The notes: a model not told the origin generated them from the letters alone. A stretch of 64,000 nucleotides of DNA from Kitagawia praeruptora (GCA_037693485.1 CM075350.1:124990001-125054000), one strand, 5' to 3'; shown: positions 11,214 to 24,721, counted from the first letter of the stretch. Program-made: numbers and translations.

Positions 11214-13547
11214 ATGACTTCTAAAGCCATTGTTAAGATACCTATCTTTGACAAAGATAATTATGATATGTGGAAGAATAAAATGGAGTTGTTTCTAGAT
11301 TGTACAAATGTTAAATATTTGGGTGTTTTGAAAACCGGACCTAAAACTCCTATGGTCTATGAAGATGAAGTTGAAGCTGAGGGTAAAGTTATGATCCCTG
11401 CTAAATCTTATGAAAAGGACCCTACTACCTATACACTTGAGGAAAAGGAGGATGCAGGGCTTGATAAAAACCTGAGACTCATTCTAATAGATTCCCTGGA
11501 TGCTGTGATGTATAGTCACGTGATGAATTGTAAAACTGCCAAACACATGTGGGAAACTATTGAAACCATTAATAAAGGAACCGATGAAGTCAGGGAGAAC
11601 AGACTTCAAATCTTAACCTCTGAGTATGAACACTTCAGAGCTGGCCCTAATGAAGGCATTCAAGAAGTGTTTGAAAGGTATAATAAAATAATCAACAACT
11701 TGCAAATCCATGGCAAGAACTATACACAGAAGGAGATTAACCTGAAGTTCTTACTGACTATGCCCACTCACCTGGAACACAGGATAACAGCCATAAGAGA
11801 ATCTCGTGACTTGAATAAAGTTACTCTTGAAAAACTCTTCGGTATTTTAAAAACCTGTGAGTTGGAACAAGTCCAACAGAAAGAGATTCATGGTAAAGGT
11901 AGGGTTGCAAGTTCATCTACAGCACTAGTGGTTGAGGCTCCTAAGGAAGTGGAAGCTGAGGTTGTTCGACCTTACAGCTCAAACAAGGAGTAGACTGAAG
12001 TGGAACATGGTCAGACACCTGCTACTCAGGATGGAAGTGAGTTTTACTCATTAGAAGAATTGGATCAGTTGGAGGATGAATCCATGGCACTCATGGTTAG
12101 ACAGTTTGGAAACTTTAGATTCAGGAGAAATCCTAAGTTTAAGTTCAAGTCTAATAACAGATTCCAGAGAGGAGGTTCCTCATCCTCCAGTAGCAGAGGT
12201 GGCTACAAAACTGGAACTGTTGATAGAAGCAAAATTCATTGTTATAATTGCAATGAACTTGGACACTTTGCCACTGAGTGTCAGAAACCTAAACAAGCCC
12301 AGAGGAGAGATTATGTTCCTAAAAAGAAGAAACCTGGAAAAGCCTATGTGGCTGCTGGTAAAAGCTGGGATGACACAGATAGTGAAGATGAAGAATATGG
12401 TAATCTTGCACTAATGGCAAATGGTGACATGCTCACTGATCCTAAACCACAGGTAAAACTTACTGACTCTGAGTTGGTTCGTCAGTTAGGTGGTTCTTTG
12501 GTTAATGCACAAAAACACATTGATAGATTAAATCTGTTAAACACTGAACTTGAAAATGAAGTGTTAGAACTAAAAAAAGTGCATGTTAATCAAGATCAAC
12601 AAAAAGAGGAAATAGCACGACTTAATAGAAGAGAGAAATCCATTCTAGAAGTAGTGACTAAAGAACTTTCTAAAATTGCTGAACTTGAAACCAAGGTTAG
12701 TGCTTGCTTTAATTCTGTTAAAATTTCTAAAGAGCATTTCAATAAACAAGCTGTAGAACGAACTGTAGGAATAGGGTTTGGTTATAATGAAGCTGTTGGA
12801 TTGTTAGGCATAAATACCCCTAACCTTGTTAGTGCTAAAGAGAGGGGTATACCACATGTGCTTAAGAATGTTGAAGATCCGCTCTTTAAGAAGTCGATTG
12901 CAGAACCTCCAAACTTCACTTCTATCATTATTCAAGAAGAGATGCGTAATGAGGACAGTGCAAATGGCATAGTCCTTGATAATGTTAAATCTGTTAAGGA
13001 ACCAGTTAAGGTGGTTTATTCAACCAGTTCATCTAAAACTGGGTTAAGTGGTAACAAGTTGAAAAGGAACAATAACATATCTAACATGCATACCATGCCT
13101 ATTATTGATGGTTATCATAAAGCATGTGGTGTTGTCAATTGTATGTCTTGTGCTTTTAATGTAATGTCTGCTTACTTTAATGGTAATCAAGCATGTGCTG
13201 GTAAGACTGCTCCTCGACAACATATGAATAAGAATAAAAATGTTAGATCAAAGACTGCTAGTCCTCCTCAAGTTAGGAGAGAGACATTTGTATCAAAGCC
13301 TAAACAGACTTTTGGTAAGGCTGCTTACAAGGTCAAATGTCCAGTCAATGAAACAAATGTCATTGCTGCTAAAGAAATATGGATACCCAAGATAAAACAA
13401 AAGATTGTCAAATCTATTTATAGGGTTAAATGTTTGTTGGTTAGTGGTGAAAATGGTGTCAAAGTTAAAAATGTTGTTTTGCCTGACAAAGGCCAATTCT
13501 TTAAGTATTCTGGACCCAATCAGATTTGGGTTCCGAAGAAGGTTTAA
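11214..13547 (+). pseudogene. copia gag, interrupted by one TAG
   Basis: The ATG at 11214 opens a gag frame (KIPIFDKDNYDMWKNKMELF at the start, the usual UBN2-type copia gag). It reaches TAG at 11991-11993 and then continues in the same frame to TAA at 13545. The part after the TAG contains a CCHC zinc knuckle, CYNCNELGHFATEC (about 12239-12280), and a long region rich in charged residues with coiled-coil character (about 12470-12720). A single nonsense codon therefore splits capsid from nucleocapsid. The protease continues in another frame from about 13526, so a frameshift, or programmed slippage, lies at 13526-13547. Confidence 0.85.
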
Positions 13548-15367
13548 CCTATTTGTCATTGCAGGGTGTGAAACAGGTTGATCGAGTGACCTGGATCTTG
13601 GACAGTGGATGTTCAAGGCATATGACTGGAGACAGAGCCCTGCTGACAAATGTGGTGGAGAAAGCCGGCCCAGTTGTTACCTTTGGAGATAACGGTATAG
13701 GTACAACTGATGGATATGGTAGATTGGAAGCTGGAAATGTTATCATCGATGAAGTGTCTTTTGTAAAAGGACTTGAGCATAATCTGTTAAGTATCAGTCA
13801 ATTCTGTGACAAGGGATTCGAGGCTTACTTCAACAAGAAGAATTGTCTGATCTCACACAAGAGACATGAACAACCATCTCTTACAGGAGTCAGAAAAGGC
13901 AATCTGTACGTGGCCAATATGAACACTGGAAGCACTGAAGAAATCAACTGCTTTTATTCTAAAGCATCTACAGATGAAAGTTGGCTATGGCACAAGAAAC
14001 TCTCTCACCTTAATTTCAAGACAATGAATTCTCTAGTTAAAAGAGAACTGGTGAGAGGTTTACCTTCAATGGAATTCACTCAGGAAGGACTCTGTGATGC
14101 ATGTCAAAAAGGCAAATTGAAAACAGCAACTCACAGGAGCACTGACACATCATCAATAACTGAACCTCTACAACTGTTGCACATGGATCTGTTTGGTCCA
14201 GTTAACGTGATGTCTATGTCAAAGAAAAGATATGCTCTCGTGATTATTGATAACTACTCAAAGTACACATGGGTTTTATTTCTGAATTCCAAAGATGAAA
14301 CTCCACAGTTAGTGATTGATCACATCAAGTTGATTGAGATGGAGTACAAGAATCCAGTAAGAGCAATAAGGTCAGACAATGGAACTGAATTTAAGAATGC
14401 AGTTCTAAATGATTTTTGTACTGAAAAGGGAATAACAAGGCAGTACTCAGCCCCAAGAACTCCTCAGCAAAATGGGGTAGTAGAAAGAAAGAATAGAACC
14501 TTGATTGAAGCTGCACGTACTATGTTAAGTGAATCAAGGCTTCCCTTGTACTTTTGGGCTGAAGCTGTTAACACTGCATGTTATACCCAGAATCAAACTT
14601 TAATCAACAAAGACTTGATGAAGACCCCCTATGAAATTATGTATGAAAAGAGACCAACACTCAAGTACTTTCATGTATTTGGAGCAAAATGCTTTGTGCT
14701 TAAAGATGGAGATGATCGTGGTGGAAAATTTGAGGCCAAAGCACATGAAGCAATTTTTATTGGTTATTCAAGAAGAGCTTACAGGGTGTATGTGATTGAT
14801 CATCAGACAATGCTTGAAAGTGTCAATGTATCATTTGATGACACTAAACTTCCTAGTATCCAAACGGAGGATTCATCTGAAAAGTTATCTTTCGATGATA
14901 TGACAGACTCCGATTCAGATGGTGACAACCAACCTGATGATGTGCTAATGATAACAGTAATAATGATGATAATGATCAGGGTGGTGGTGGTGGAAACAAT
15001 GATCAGACTGGAGATACCACTGACACTCCTGAACATTCATCTAGTCAAACTGGCAACAACTCAGGGGGAGGTGATGAAGGATCAGCTGGTCATACTCAAC
15101 ATCATAATGAAGAACAAGGCGAATCATCAAGGTCAAATCTTCCCAGATAGACTGTGTGGAATAGAGCTCATCCTTTTGAGTTGATCGTTGGTGATCCAGA
15201 TGTTGGTGTAGAAACTAGAAGGAGCTATCAAAATCAATGTAATTATTCTGGGTTTCTGTCTGCAATAGAACCTAAGAAAACAGAAGAAGCTCTTTCTGAT
15301 CCTGATTGGGTGATTGCTATGCAAGATGAACTCAATCAATTCAAACAACAAGAAGTATGGAAGCTGG
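13526..15367 (+). pseudogene. copia pol part 1: protease and integrase, cut by the nested insertion
   Basis: The protease motif WILDSGCSRHMTGD lies at about 13590. Integrase follows with an HHCC region (HKKLSHLN to CDACQKG), DLFGPV, IRSDNGTEF and PQQNGVVERKNRTL, giving an intact DDE set, and then the GKFEAKAHEAIFIGYS segment before the RT. The frame shifts by one near 14940 inside a Gly/Asn/Asp-rich linker. The corrected frame then runs to EVWKLV at 15367, where the nested element's TGA... LTR begins. The RT half resumes at 23302 after the duplicated GCTGG. Confidence 0.87.
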
Positions 15368-16929
15368 TGAAAGAGTTTGTCCTAAAATCCAATCATGTAT
15401 GATGATTTAGGAAGAACTTTCCTGTACTCTTATTTGATTTCATTAATATTAATAAAAGACTTATTTGTTTTTATTACGGGCCTTATCTATTTAAATTGTC
15501 TTAAATAAGATGTTCCATAGTTTAGAGTAAAGCTTCTAGAATTATAATGAGATTATAATAGTGAGATCTAGAAGATGATAACTCTAGACTTAAACAGTTC
15601 CTGATCAAAGGATAACTAATCGGAAGTTAGTAAATCCGCAAAGATTGGTACATACTATGCTTGCTCCTTTTAGGAGGATGTCTGTTCTCATAGGCATTTG
15701 TGTGGCGACACTATAGCTAGTATGTAGGTGCTTATTAGGGAATAAGTTCACTGAACATGACTCGATAAGTTGAACAACTAATGGAGTTTACTCACGTGTC
15801 GATAGTTGTTCACTGAGTGATAGTTGTACAAGTGTCCTTAGACTTGAGATCGTTAGAGTAATCTTGTATATAATGAACTGTGCTTTGGTTTAGTCCTTAG
15901 TCTCAAGGACATCCATTAGGTCTATTCTGGGCATAGGGATTTGTGTATGGAGATAGTTAACGGTCAATAAAGGATCTACCCCTTCCAGTAAAGGAAGAGA
16001 ATATCCTATGCTATTCTTATGATGCTAGTTCCGGAATCTCTGGCCAGAGTGTATGAAATTAGAAAGGAGTTTCTAATTTGCATTAATATGAACTTTGCAT
16101 TATGAATAAGAAATCATATGATTAAATTTGATAGGCTTGACACGAGTTCCATGCCTTGTATTTAATCGGGATATTGTAGGGTAGAAGGAATTGATTGTAC
16201 GGTAACTAGCACTGACAGGTTCTTGGTATTCTATGCAGTGAATTCATATTATCCGGATAGTCGCGATATGTTGAGAAGCATCACTCACGATGTAGAATAA
16301 ATATAATTAATCAGTTAATTATATTTAATGAATTTTAGAATTCATATAAATAATAAATAAAAAGTTTATTATTATTTATTTCTACTACCGGCTTAATTTG
16401 AACCTACAGGGTCACACCATAAAAAGATTAATTTATTGATGAAGGTATTTTGAGAGAGCAAGTTGTTTTAATAATGATTAAAATTGTTTTAATTATTATT
16501 TAACATTTTATAAGATAAAGTGTAGGATTTATATATTAATATATAATGATATATTAATTATGAAAACCCTACATGAGCCCTATAAATAGAATGAGATGAG
16601 AATGAGTTAGATACTTTTGGTTTTTGTGAAAAACCTAGTTGCCTCCCTCATCTTCTTCATCTCCCTCTCTCTCTCTCAAACCTCCATTTTTATAAAAGCT
16701 TAGTTTTATAAAAAGCTTCGTCGAAGAATTAATCTTGGTGGATACCGGTAGAGTGCTTCACACTCTGAGGAGCAACTGCTAAAACACCATTTTGTAAAGC
16801 TTCGATTTTTCAAGGTATGGTTACGATTCCCTCGTTTATTCATTTTTATATGCTTTTCTATATGCACGATACATGGTTTTTACGGAATAATTGTTATACC
16901 GTGCTTCCGCTCGTCCGTAAATTCCTTCA
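15368..16929 (+). repeat. 5' LTR of the nested copia element
   Basis: 1562 bp, TG...CA ends. CTATAAATA at about 16579 is the likely core promoter, followed by a CT-rich leader at about 16645-16680. It is almost identical to the 3' LTR. Confidence 0.95.
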
Positions 16930-16930
16930 A

Positions 16931-16943
16931 TGGTATCAGAGAC
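16931..16943 (+). other. Primer-binding site of the nested copia element
   Basis: TGGTATCAGAGAC lies one base after the 5' LTR. It fits the tRNA-iMet type of copia elements, with one extra or changed base near the end. Confidence 0.8.
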
Positions 16944-18880
16944 AGGTTTCGATCCTGTGACCTGTGGGTTGCGTTACAGCCCTTCTGTCCACATTAAATT
17001 TGATTTTTTGGGAGTTTCGTAACTCCGTTTTGGGCGTGCAATATATCGTTGGATTCGTATTTCCGAGACGGATCTAATGGAGTGGTCAAATATTTTTTAT
17101 ATAATATTTTTGAAATATTTATATTACCGGAAGTGTTTTAAAGCATGTTTTAATTGTTTTAAATTGCTTTTAAATGCTATAATAAATCCATACATCATTA
17201 TATCAATGTGTGACATGATATTGCTTGCATGCTTACTTATTTATTTATGTTTATATATGAGATATATGCCTATGTTTACCATGAGATGATAGATTTAGGT
17301 GAACTTAAATCAAAATAAGGCGTGCGCTAGAAAATCTAGAAATAGGAATCGTTTCTTGCCTTAATAATAATATTATGAATACAATGATGAGATTTTTGTG
17401 TTTTTGAAACACGTAATTAAATATGAATTTTCAATATTGAGAGAAAGGATGATTCTGTCAAAAACAGATTTTGATCTGTAAGAAAGGGGTATTAAGTGAC
17501 GCCTCTTGACAATGCTCCCCCCGATCTGGGAATCATCTTATTATCGATTATTGATTTGAAATATTTAATTGAAGAAAAGAATCTCTTTATAATATGATTA
17601 TGATTGTTAAATAATATTAGTTAATTAATAATGGCTGATAATTATTTATTTATGAAATAATAATTAGTTAGCAATTTTATTAATTGATTAAATGAGATTT
17701 AATTTATTATAAAATAATTAAGATGTGATCTTAATATTATTAATTAGTTATTTAATTTATGAAATTATATTAAGGGAGAGATTAATTTTCTAAAGAGTTT
17801 AGAAATAGAATTAATAATTAAAAGAGTTTTAATTATTGGTTAATAACAGAGAAGGTGAGATCTATGTATTATATATGTCAAGTTGTAATCCGCCATAGGA
17901 ACAAAAAGTTTTGTGTCGGTTATGGTCTTCCAACATGACAGAAAGTATTTCTTGTTTTCGGTGCATTGTCGTTTCGTGCTACAGCCGAGGACTTTGTTAC
18001 CGATCAACATGAAAATACTTGTCTGTTACATTAGATGTGTACAAAATTAGATTTTAGTGGTCGTTACGTGCTACAGCCGTGGGCTATTGGAATCTAATTT
18101 AATTGTACAAAATGTTGGATTTGACTTGACTAATAATATTGATTTTTCGTGTTTTTGTTATAGATTTAGATTATCTATTAAACTTAAAACACGTTAGACT
18201 TATAGGTTTATACGAAAATGTTTCGTGACCTTAAAAAAACCTCTTTTATAAATATCAAGTAGTAATTGGCCAATGACACAACGGGCTTGTGTCGGTCATA
18301 GCCTTCCAACATGGTAGAAAGTAGTTCTCATTTTTGAATCACTGTCGTTTCGTGCCACAGCCGAGGGCTTTGATTTCGAAATAAGAAATACTTGTCTATT
18401 ACATAGAGATGTGTACAATGAATTAGAATCTAATGGTCGTTACGTGCCACAGCCGTGGGCTATTGGAGACTGATTCAATTGTACAGAATGTTGGGTTAGA
18501 CTTGACTTAGAATATTGAGTTTGTCGTGCCACAGCCGTGACTCAATTATTCAAGAGGCTAAAGTTTTATTAGGGAATAACATGAGATGTAATTGACAAGA
18601 GTTGTCTGCCTATTGAACATCACATGGCGTTTCGTGCCACAGCCGGGGTTGTGTGATGGAATGTAGGATCCCTATTCCCACTAGCATTTTGAATGCTTAT
18701 TTATTCACTTAGGGGGTTGTATAAATTAGATAAACGAGTGGGAGCCACTTATGAATAAAGACCCGATTCATATAGTGTTTTAATAATGAAATTGAATATT
18801 TGCTAAGTGTTGTTATGTGTATATCATTTGCAGACTTAATATATATAGATATATACACTAGGTCTTCTGCATAATCACTT
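16944..18880 (+). repeat. Long non-coding leader with a diverged ~376-bp tandem duplication and GTGCYACAGCCG boxes
   Basis: No gag is readable here. The segment from about 17879 recurs from about 18256. Anchor words such as CTTCCAACATG (17927, 18303) are 376 bp apart, and similarity is moderate. Within it GTGC(C/T)ACAGCCG(A/T)G recurs about six times between 17970 and 18650. The rest of the leader (16944-17870) is AT-rich. A short frame at 17077-17289 has no recognisable product. Confidence 0.7.
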
Positions 18881-21728
18881 CGTAGCATACTAGATGCTCA
18901 CATATTGACTGGTCCCAACTATGCTGACTGGCTTCGAAGCTTGAGAAAAGTTCTCAAGGGCTAAGAAGCTGGGATATGCTGTTTGTTTTCACTGTAACAA
19001 GGTGAGGCACTGGAAGAGGAACTGTAAGGTTTACCTTGCAGAACTGAAGGTGAAGAAGGCTAGTGAGACTACCGCTTCTAATTCAGATATGTTTATGATT
19101 GAAGTAAACATGTCACTAAATCAACTTCTACTTAGGTATTAGATACTACTTGTGGTTCTCACATTTGCAATTCGTTGCGAGGACTAAGGAGAAGTAGGGC
19201 TCTTGGGGAAGAGAAGGCGATTCTACGGATGTGCAATGGAGCAAGAGTTGCTGCCATAGCTGTAGGGTCATTTGATTTACATATGCCTACGGGCAAGACT
19301 ATTATTTTAAATAATTGTTATTTTGGTTCCCTCGATTGTGAGGAATATTATTTCTATTCCAATGTTAGACTTGGATGGATTTTCATTTATTATTCAGAAT
19401 ATTAAACATCAAATCCTCAGAGATAATGTTCTTTATGGTAGTGGAACTTTAAATAATGGTCTGTATGTATGTGACATAGAAAAAAAGGTGATGAAAATCT
19501 TACCTACTTATGGCACTACAGACTTGGTCATATTAGTGAAAACAGACTTCGGACATTGCATAAGGGAAGGTTACTGGAACCCTTTGATTTTGAATCATAT
19601 CCTACATGCATGTCTTGTCTGTTGGGTAAAATGACCAATTCTCCATTTAGTGGACATGGAGAGAGCGCTAGAGAGTTGCTGGTATTGGTACACATAGATG
19701 TATGTGGACAAATGTCTACGCAAGCCATGGCAGGATTTTAATACTTCGTGACTTTCATAGATAATTGATCTAGATTTAGATATATGTATTTGATGAAATA
19801 CAAATCTGAAGCCTTTGAAAAGTTCAAAGAATACAGTTATGAAGTAGAGAAATAAACCAACCATAGTATTAGAGCTCTTCGATCAGATCGAGGAGATGAA
19901 TACTTGAGTGGTGTGTTTCTAGATTATCTCAAAGAAAATAGTATAGTCTCCCAGTGGACTCATCCGGACACTCCATAGTTGAGTGGAGTATCTGAAAAGA
20001 GAAATTGAACTTTGTTAGACATGGTTCGATCCACGATGAGCTATGCAGATCTTCCAGTATCACTTTAGGGTTATGAATTGGAAACCTCAGCATATTTACT
20101 GAATAAGGTGCTTTCCAAATCTGTTCCTCAAACTCCATATGAGATATGGAAAGAAAGGAAACTGAGTCTTAAACACGTTAAGATTTGGGGATGTCTAGCT
20201 TATGTCAAGAAAGTTGACCCGGATAAGCTGGAATCTCGATCCGTAAAATGTAGTTTTGTGGGATATCCTAAAGAGATTTTAGGGTGTCACTTTTACACCG
20301 ATCATAGGGTGTTTGTCTCCAGACATGCTACCTTCTTAGGAAAATAGTTTATCCTTGAAGGGAACAGTGGGAGCAAGATTGAACTTAAAGAAGTTCATGA
20401 AACACAAACTACTACGGTTCAAGATGAAACACTTGTTCAAACTAAACAACCTTATGTGGCGTAGTATTGACTCAGAGAAATGGCAGAGTGCCATGAAATC
20501 CGAAATGGATTCTATGTATGCCAACCAAGTATGGACCTTGGTTGAAGCACCTGAGGATGTTAGACTTATTGGGTGATAAAAGGTATACAAGAGAAAGATT
20601 GGAGTAGATGGTTAGGTGGAGACCTACAAGGCTAGGCTCATGGCAAAATGATTCAGACAAAGGCAAAGGATTGACTTTGATGAAACTTTTTGCATGTAGC
20701 CCTACTCAAATCAATTCGGATTTTGCTTGCGATCCATATATGGATTGAAGCAAGCTTCTCGTAGATGGAACATCCATTTTGATGAGACAATCAAAGAGTT
20801 TGATTTTATCAAAAACATAGATGAACCATGTGTTTACAAGAAGGTTAGTGGGAGCACGGTAACATTTCTTGTATTGTATGTGGATGGCATACTTCTTATA
20901 GGAAATGATATACCGATGCTGCAATCAGTCAAAGTGTGGCTATCAAAGAACTTCACTATGAAGGACTTGGGAGAGACATCCTAGATTCTTGGTATGAAGA
21001 TCTATAGAGATAGATCGAGAAGAATGATTGGTCTTACCCAAGGTACATACATCGAGAAAGTGCTTAAAAGGTTTAGCATGAAAACTCCACGATATGTCTC
21101 ATACCGATGAGCCGTGGAGTATCCCTTTTCAAGAAGATGTCTCATGAGACACGTGAGGAAAGAGAGCGTATGAGTAAGATTCCTTATGCTTCAGCAATAG
21201 GATCTATCATGTACGCGATGTTGTGTACTAGGCCTGATGTTGCTTATTCAATTAGTGTGACAAGCAGATATCAGTCGGATCCAGTGAAGACCACTGGAAA
21301 GCAGTGAAGAACATCCTTAAATACTTGCGAAGGACTAAGGATATTTTTCTTGTTTTTTGTGGATCTGAGTTGAAAAATAGAAGGGTTATACCTACTCTAG
21401 TTTTCAATCAGAAAGTGATGATAGCAAATCCATGTTAGGGTACGTGTTTACTCTGAAGGGTGGAGCGATTAGTTGGAAGAGTTCCAAACAGCCTACACGG
21501 TTGACTCAACAGCGGAAGCAGAGTTTATAGATGCAAGTGACGCTGCAAAACTGTTTTGTGGCGCTTTCTTTTGATAGGGAGATCATTGAAAGTAGAGATG
21601 TCAACATTGAGAGAGTTGACACACATAACAACATAGCAGACCCACTCATTAAGCCGCAATCTCAGATTCACTTCGATCGTCATAATGAGTGAATGGGTAT
21701 TAGATACCAGAGTGATTGGCTTTAGTAC
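18881..21728 (+). pseudogene. Decayed gag-pol of the nested copia element
   Basis: Readable pieces in order: the gag start (ILTGPNYADWLRSLRKVL, about 18900-18960), then immediately a zinc knuckle CFHCNKVRHWKRNC (about 18985-19027), so the middle of gag is deleted. The protease remnant (DTTCGSHICN, about 19147) follows, then integrase in several frames (IRALRSDRGDEYL near 19870; a 90-codon open piece at 20078-20347). The RT (SIYGLKQASRRW near 20735) has LYVDG near 20876 where YVDD is expected, and an internal deletion just before it. RNase H scraps extend to about 21650. Many stops look like CAG>TAG, CGA>TGA or TGG>TAG transitions. No functional product is possible. Confidence 0.9.
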
Positions 21729-21739
21729 AAGTGGGAGAT
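21729..21739 (+). other. Polypurine tract of the nested copia element
   Basis: AAGTGGGAGAT lies directly before the TG of the 3' LTR at 21740, the normal site of plus-strand priming. Confidence 0.8.
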
Positions 21740-23301
21740 TGAAAGAGTTTGTCCTAAAATCCAATCATGTATGATGATTTAGGAAGAACTTTCCTGTACT
21801 CTTATTTGATTTCATTAATATTAATAAAAGACTTATTTGTTTTTATTACGGGCCTTATCTATTTAAATTGTCTTAAATAAGATGTTCCATAGTTTAGAGT
21901 AAAGCTTCTAGAATTATAATGAGATTATAATAGTGAGATCTAGAAGATGATAACTCTAGACTTAAACAGTTCCTGATCAAAGGATAACTAATCGGAAGTT
22001 AGTAAATCCGCAAAGATTGGTACATACTATGCTTGCTCCTTTTAGGAGGATGTCTGTTCTCATAGGCATTTGTGTGGCGACACTATAGCTAGTATGTAGG
22101 TGCTTATTAGGGAATAAGTTCACTGAACATGACTCGATAAGTTGAACAACTAATGGAGTTTACTCACGTGTCGATAGTTGTTCACTGAGTGATAGTTGTA
22201 CAAGTGTCCTTAGACTTGAGATCGTTAGAGTAATCTTGTATATAATGAACTGTGCTTTGGTTTAGTCCTTAGTCTCAAGGACATCCATTAGGTCTATTCT
22301 GGGCATAGGGATTTGTGTATGGAGATAGTTAACGGTCAATAAAGGATCTACCCCTTCCAGTAAAGGAAGAGAATATCCTATGTTATTCTTATGATGCTAG
22401 TTCCGGAATCTCTGGCCAGAGTGTATGAAATTAGAAAGGAGTTTCTAATTTGCATTAATATGAACTTTGCATTATGAATAAGAAATCATATGATTAAATT
22501 TGATAGGCTTGACACGAGTTCCATGCCTTGTATTTAATCGGGATATTGTAGGGTAGAAGGAATTGATTGTACGGTAACTAGCACTGACAGGTTCTTGGTA
22601 TTCTATGCAGTGAATTCATATTATCCGGATAGTCGCGATATGTTGAGAAGCATCACTCACGATGTAGAATAAATATAATTAATCAGTTAATTATATTTAA
22701 TGAATTTTAGAATTCATATAAATAATAAATAAAAAGTTTATTATTATTTATTTCTACTACCGGCTTAATTTGAACCTACAGGGTCACACCATAAAAAGAT
22801 TAATTTATTGATGAAGGTATTTTGAGAGAGCAAGTTGTTTTAATAATGATTAAAATTGTTTTAATTATTATTTAACATTTTATAAGATAAAGTGTAGGAT
22901 TTATATATTAATATATAATGATATATTAATTATGAAAACCCTACATGAGCCCTATAAATAGAATGAGATGAGAATGAGTTAGATACTTTTGGTTTTTGTG
23001 AAAAACCTAGTTGCCTCCCTCATCTTCTTCATCTCCCTCTCTCTCTCTCAAACCTCCATTTTTATAAAAGCTTAGTTTTATAAAAAGCTTCGTCGAAGAA
23101 TTAATCTTGGTGGATACCGGTAGAGTGCTTCACACTCTGAGGAGCAACTGCTAAAACACCATTTTGTAAAGCTTCGATTTTTCAAGGTATGGTTACGATT
23201 CCCTCGTTTATTCATTTTTATATGCTTTTCTATATGCACGATACATGGTTTTTACGGAATAATTGTTATACCGTGCTTCCGCTCGTCCGTAAATTCCTTC
23301 A
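21740..23301 (+). repeat. 3' LTR of the nested copia element
   Basis: 1562 bp. By line-by-line comparison it is identical to the 5' LTR except T at 22383 for C at 16011. It is followed by the TSD GCTGG and then by the resumed SIRE-like RT frame. Confidence 0.95.
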
Positions 23302-24721
23302 GCTGGTACCCAGACCTAAAGACAGGAAAGTAGTTGATACCAGGTGGGTATTCAGAAACAAACTTGATGAAGATGGCATTGTAACTAGAAACAAAGCAAG
23401 ACTGGTTGCTAAAGGTTATTCCCAAGCTGAAGGAATAGATTATGATGAAACCTATGCACCAGTGGCTAGACTTGAGGCTATAAGGATATTCTTGGCATTC
23501 GCAGCACATTCAAACTTCAATGTTTATCAAATGGATGTCAAGAGTGCCTTCCTGAATGGCAAGCTGGATGAAGAGGTATATGTAAAACAACCCCCTGGCT
23601 TTGAAGATCCAGAATTCATGGATTATGTCTACTTTCTCTTCAAGGCAATTTATGGTCTTAAACAAGCTCCAAGGAAATGGTATGACACTCTTTCTGAATT
23701 TTTACTTGAAAATGGATTTGTTAGAGGTGTCATAGACAAAACTCTCTTTACTAAGAAACATAAGAATGATACTATATTAGTCCAAGTCTATGTGGACGAT
23801 ATAATATTTGGGTCTACTAATGATCTTCTGTGCAAGAAATTTGTTAAGCTAATGCAGGGTAAATTTGAGATGAGCTTGATGGGTGAGCTGAAGTTCTTTC
23901 TTGGATTACAAGTAAGTCAAAGGACAGATGGAATTTTTATTTGTCAATCCAAGTATGTCAGAGAGCTCCTCAAGAAATATCAAATGGAGGACTCATCTTC
24001 AGCAAGAACACCATCATCAACAGCTGTGAAATTTGGAGCTTGTGAAAATTCTGCCAAGGTAGATATCACAAGTTACAGAGGTATGATAGGTTCATTACTT
24101 TACCTTACTGCAAGTAGACCTGATATTATGTATGCTACATGCTTGTGTGCAAGGTTCCAAGCGGATCCTAGAGATGTGCATCTCATTGCTGTTAAACGAA
24201 TCTTGAGATATCTTAAGGGTACACCTAACTTAGGTATTTGGTACCCTAAAGAATCTGGTTTTAACCTTGTTGGATATACAGATTCAGATTATGCAGGAAG
24301 TGTTGTAGACAGAAAAAGTACCTCTGGGAGTTGTCAATTCCTAGGTGGTAGGTTGGTCTCCTGGTACAGCAAGAAGCAACAAACAGTTTCCAATTCAACA
24401 GCTGAAGTTGAATACATAGCTGCTGGAAGCTGTTGTGCTCAGATCTTGTGGATTAGGAATCAGCTACGTGACTATGGCTTTGTACTTGACAATATTCCAA
24501 TTCTGTGTGACAATACAAGTGCCATAGCAATCTCCAACAATCCTGTGCAGCATACGAGGACAAAGCACATCGACATCAGGTATCATTTTATTCGAGAGCA
24601 TGTCATGAATGGTACCGTGGAGTTACATTTTGTACCCACGGAAGAACAAACAGCAGATATTTTACTAAGTCTCTTGACGAATCCACATTCACCAGAATTG
24701 TTGGTGAATTGGGTATGTTAA
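23302..24721 (+). pseudogene. copia pol part 2: reverse transcriptase and RNase H of the SIRE-like element
   Basis: After the TSD the frame carries [43 protein letters not shown] and an intact YVDDIIFGS site (about 23795). RNase H follows ([34 protein letters not shown]). The last ~20 codons (from about 24660) are out of frame: in the neighbouring frame the family's usual ending (FTKSLDE, then GELGML) is visible. One T appears to be missing from the run in GATATTTTAC. Apart from the insertion and this shift the domain looks intact. The apparent upstream start at 23189 lies in LTR sequence and is not real. Confidence 0.87.

Larger units (their letters stand above)
15368..23301 (+). mobile_element. 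Young non-autonomous Ty1/copia element nested in the SIRE-like pol
   Basis: The two 1562-bp LTRs (15368-16929 and 21740-23301) run TGAAAGAG to ATTCCTTCA. The flanking 5-bp TSD is GCTGG (15363-15367 and 23302-23306). By eye the LTRs differ at one position (C at 16011, T at 22383). At published plant intergenic rates (roughly 1e-8 per site per year) that implies tens of thousands of years at most. The interior is a coding wreck with gag largely deleted, an RT active site changed to YVDG and many stops, so it must have used another element's proteins. Confidence 0.95.

Noticed and set aside
14803..15036. Minus-strand frame rich in Ile/Thr/Ser
   Set aside because: A shadow of the Asn/Asp/Gly repeat linker of the copia polyprotein on the plus strand.
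23189..23300. Apparent N-terminus of the RT frame starting at 23189
   Set aside because: These bases belong to the 3' LTR of the nested element. The real RT frame continues from 15367 and was only joined to LTR sequence by the insertion.
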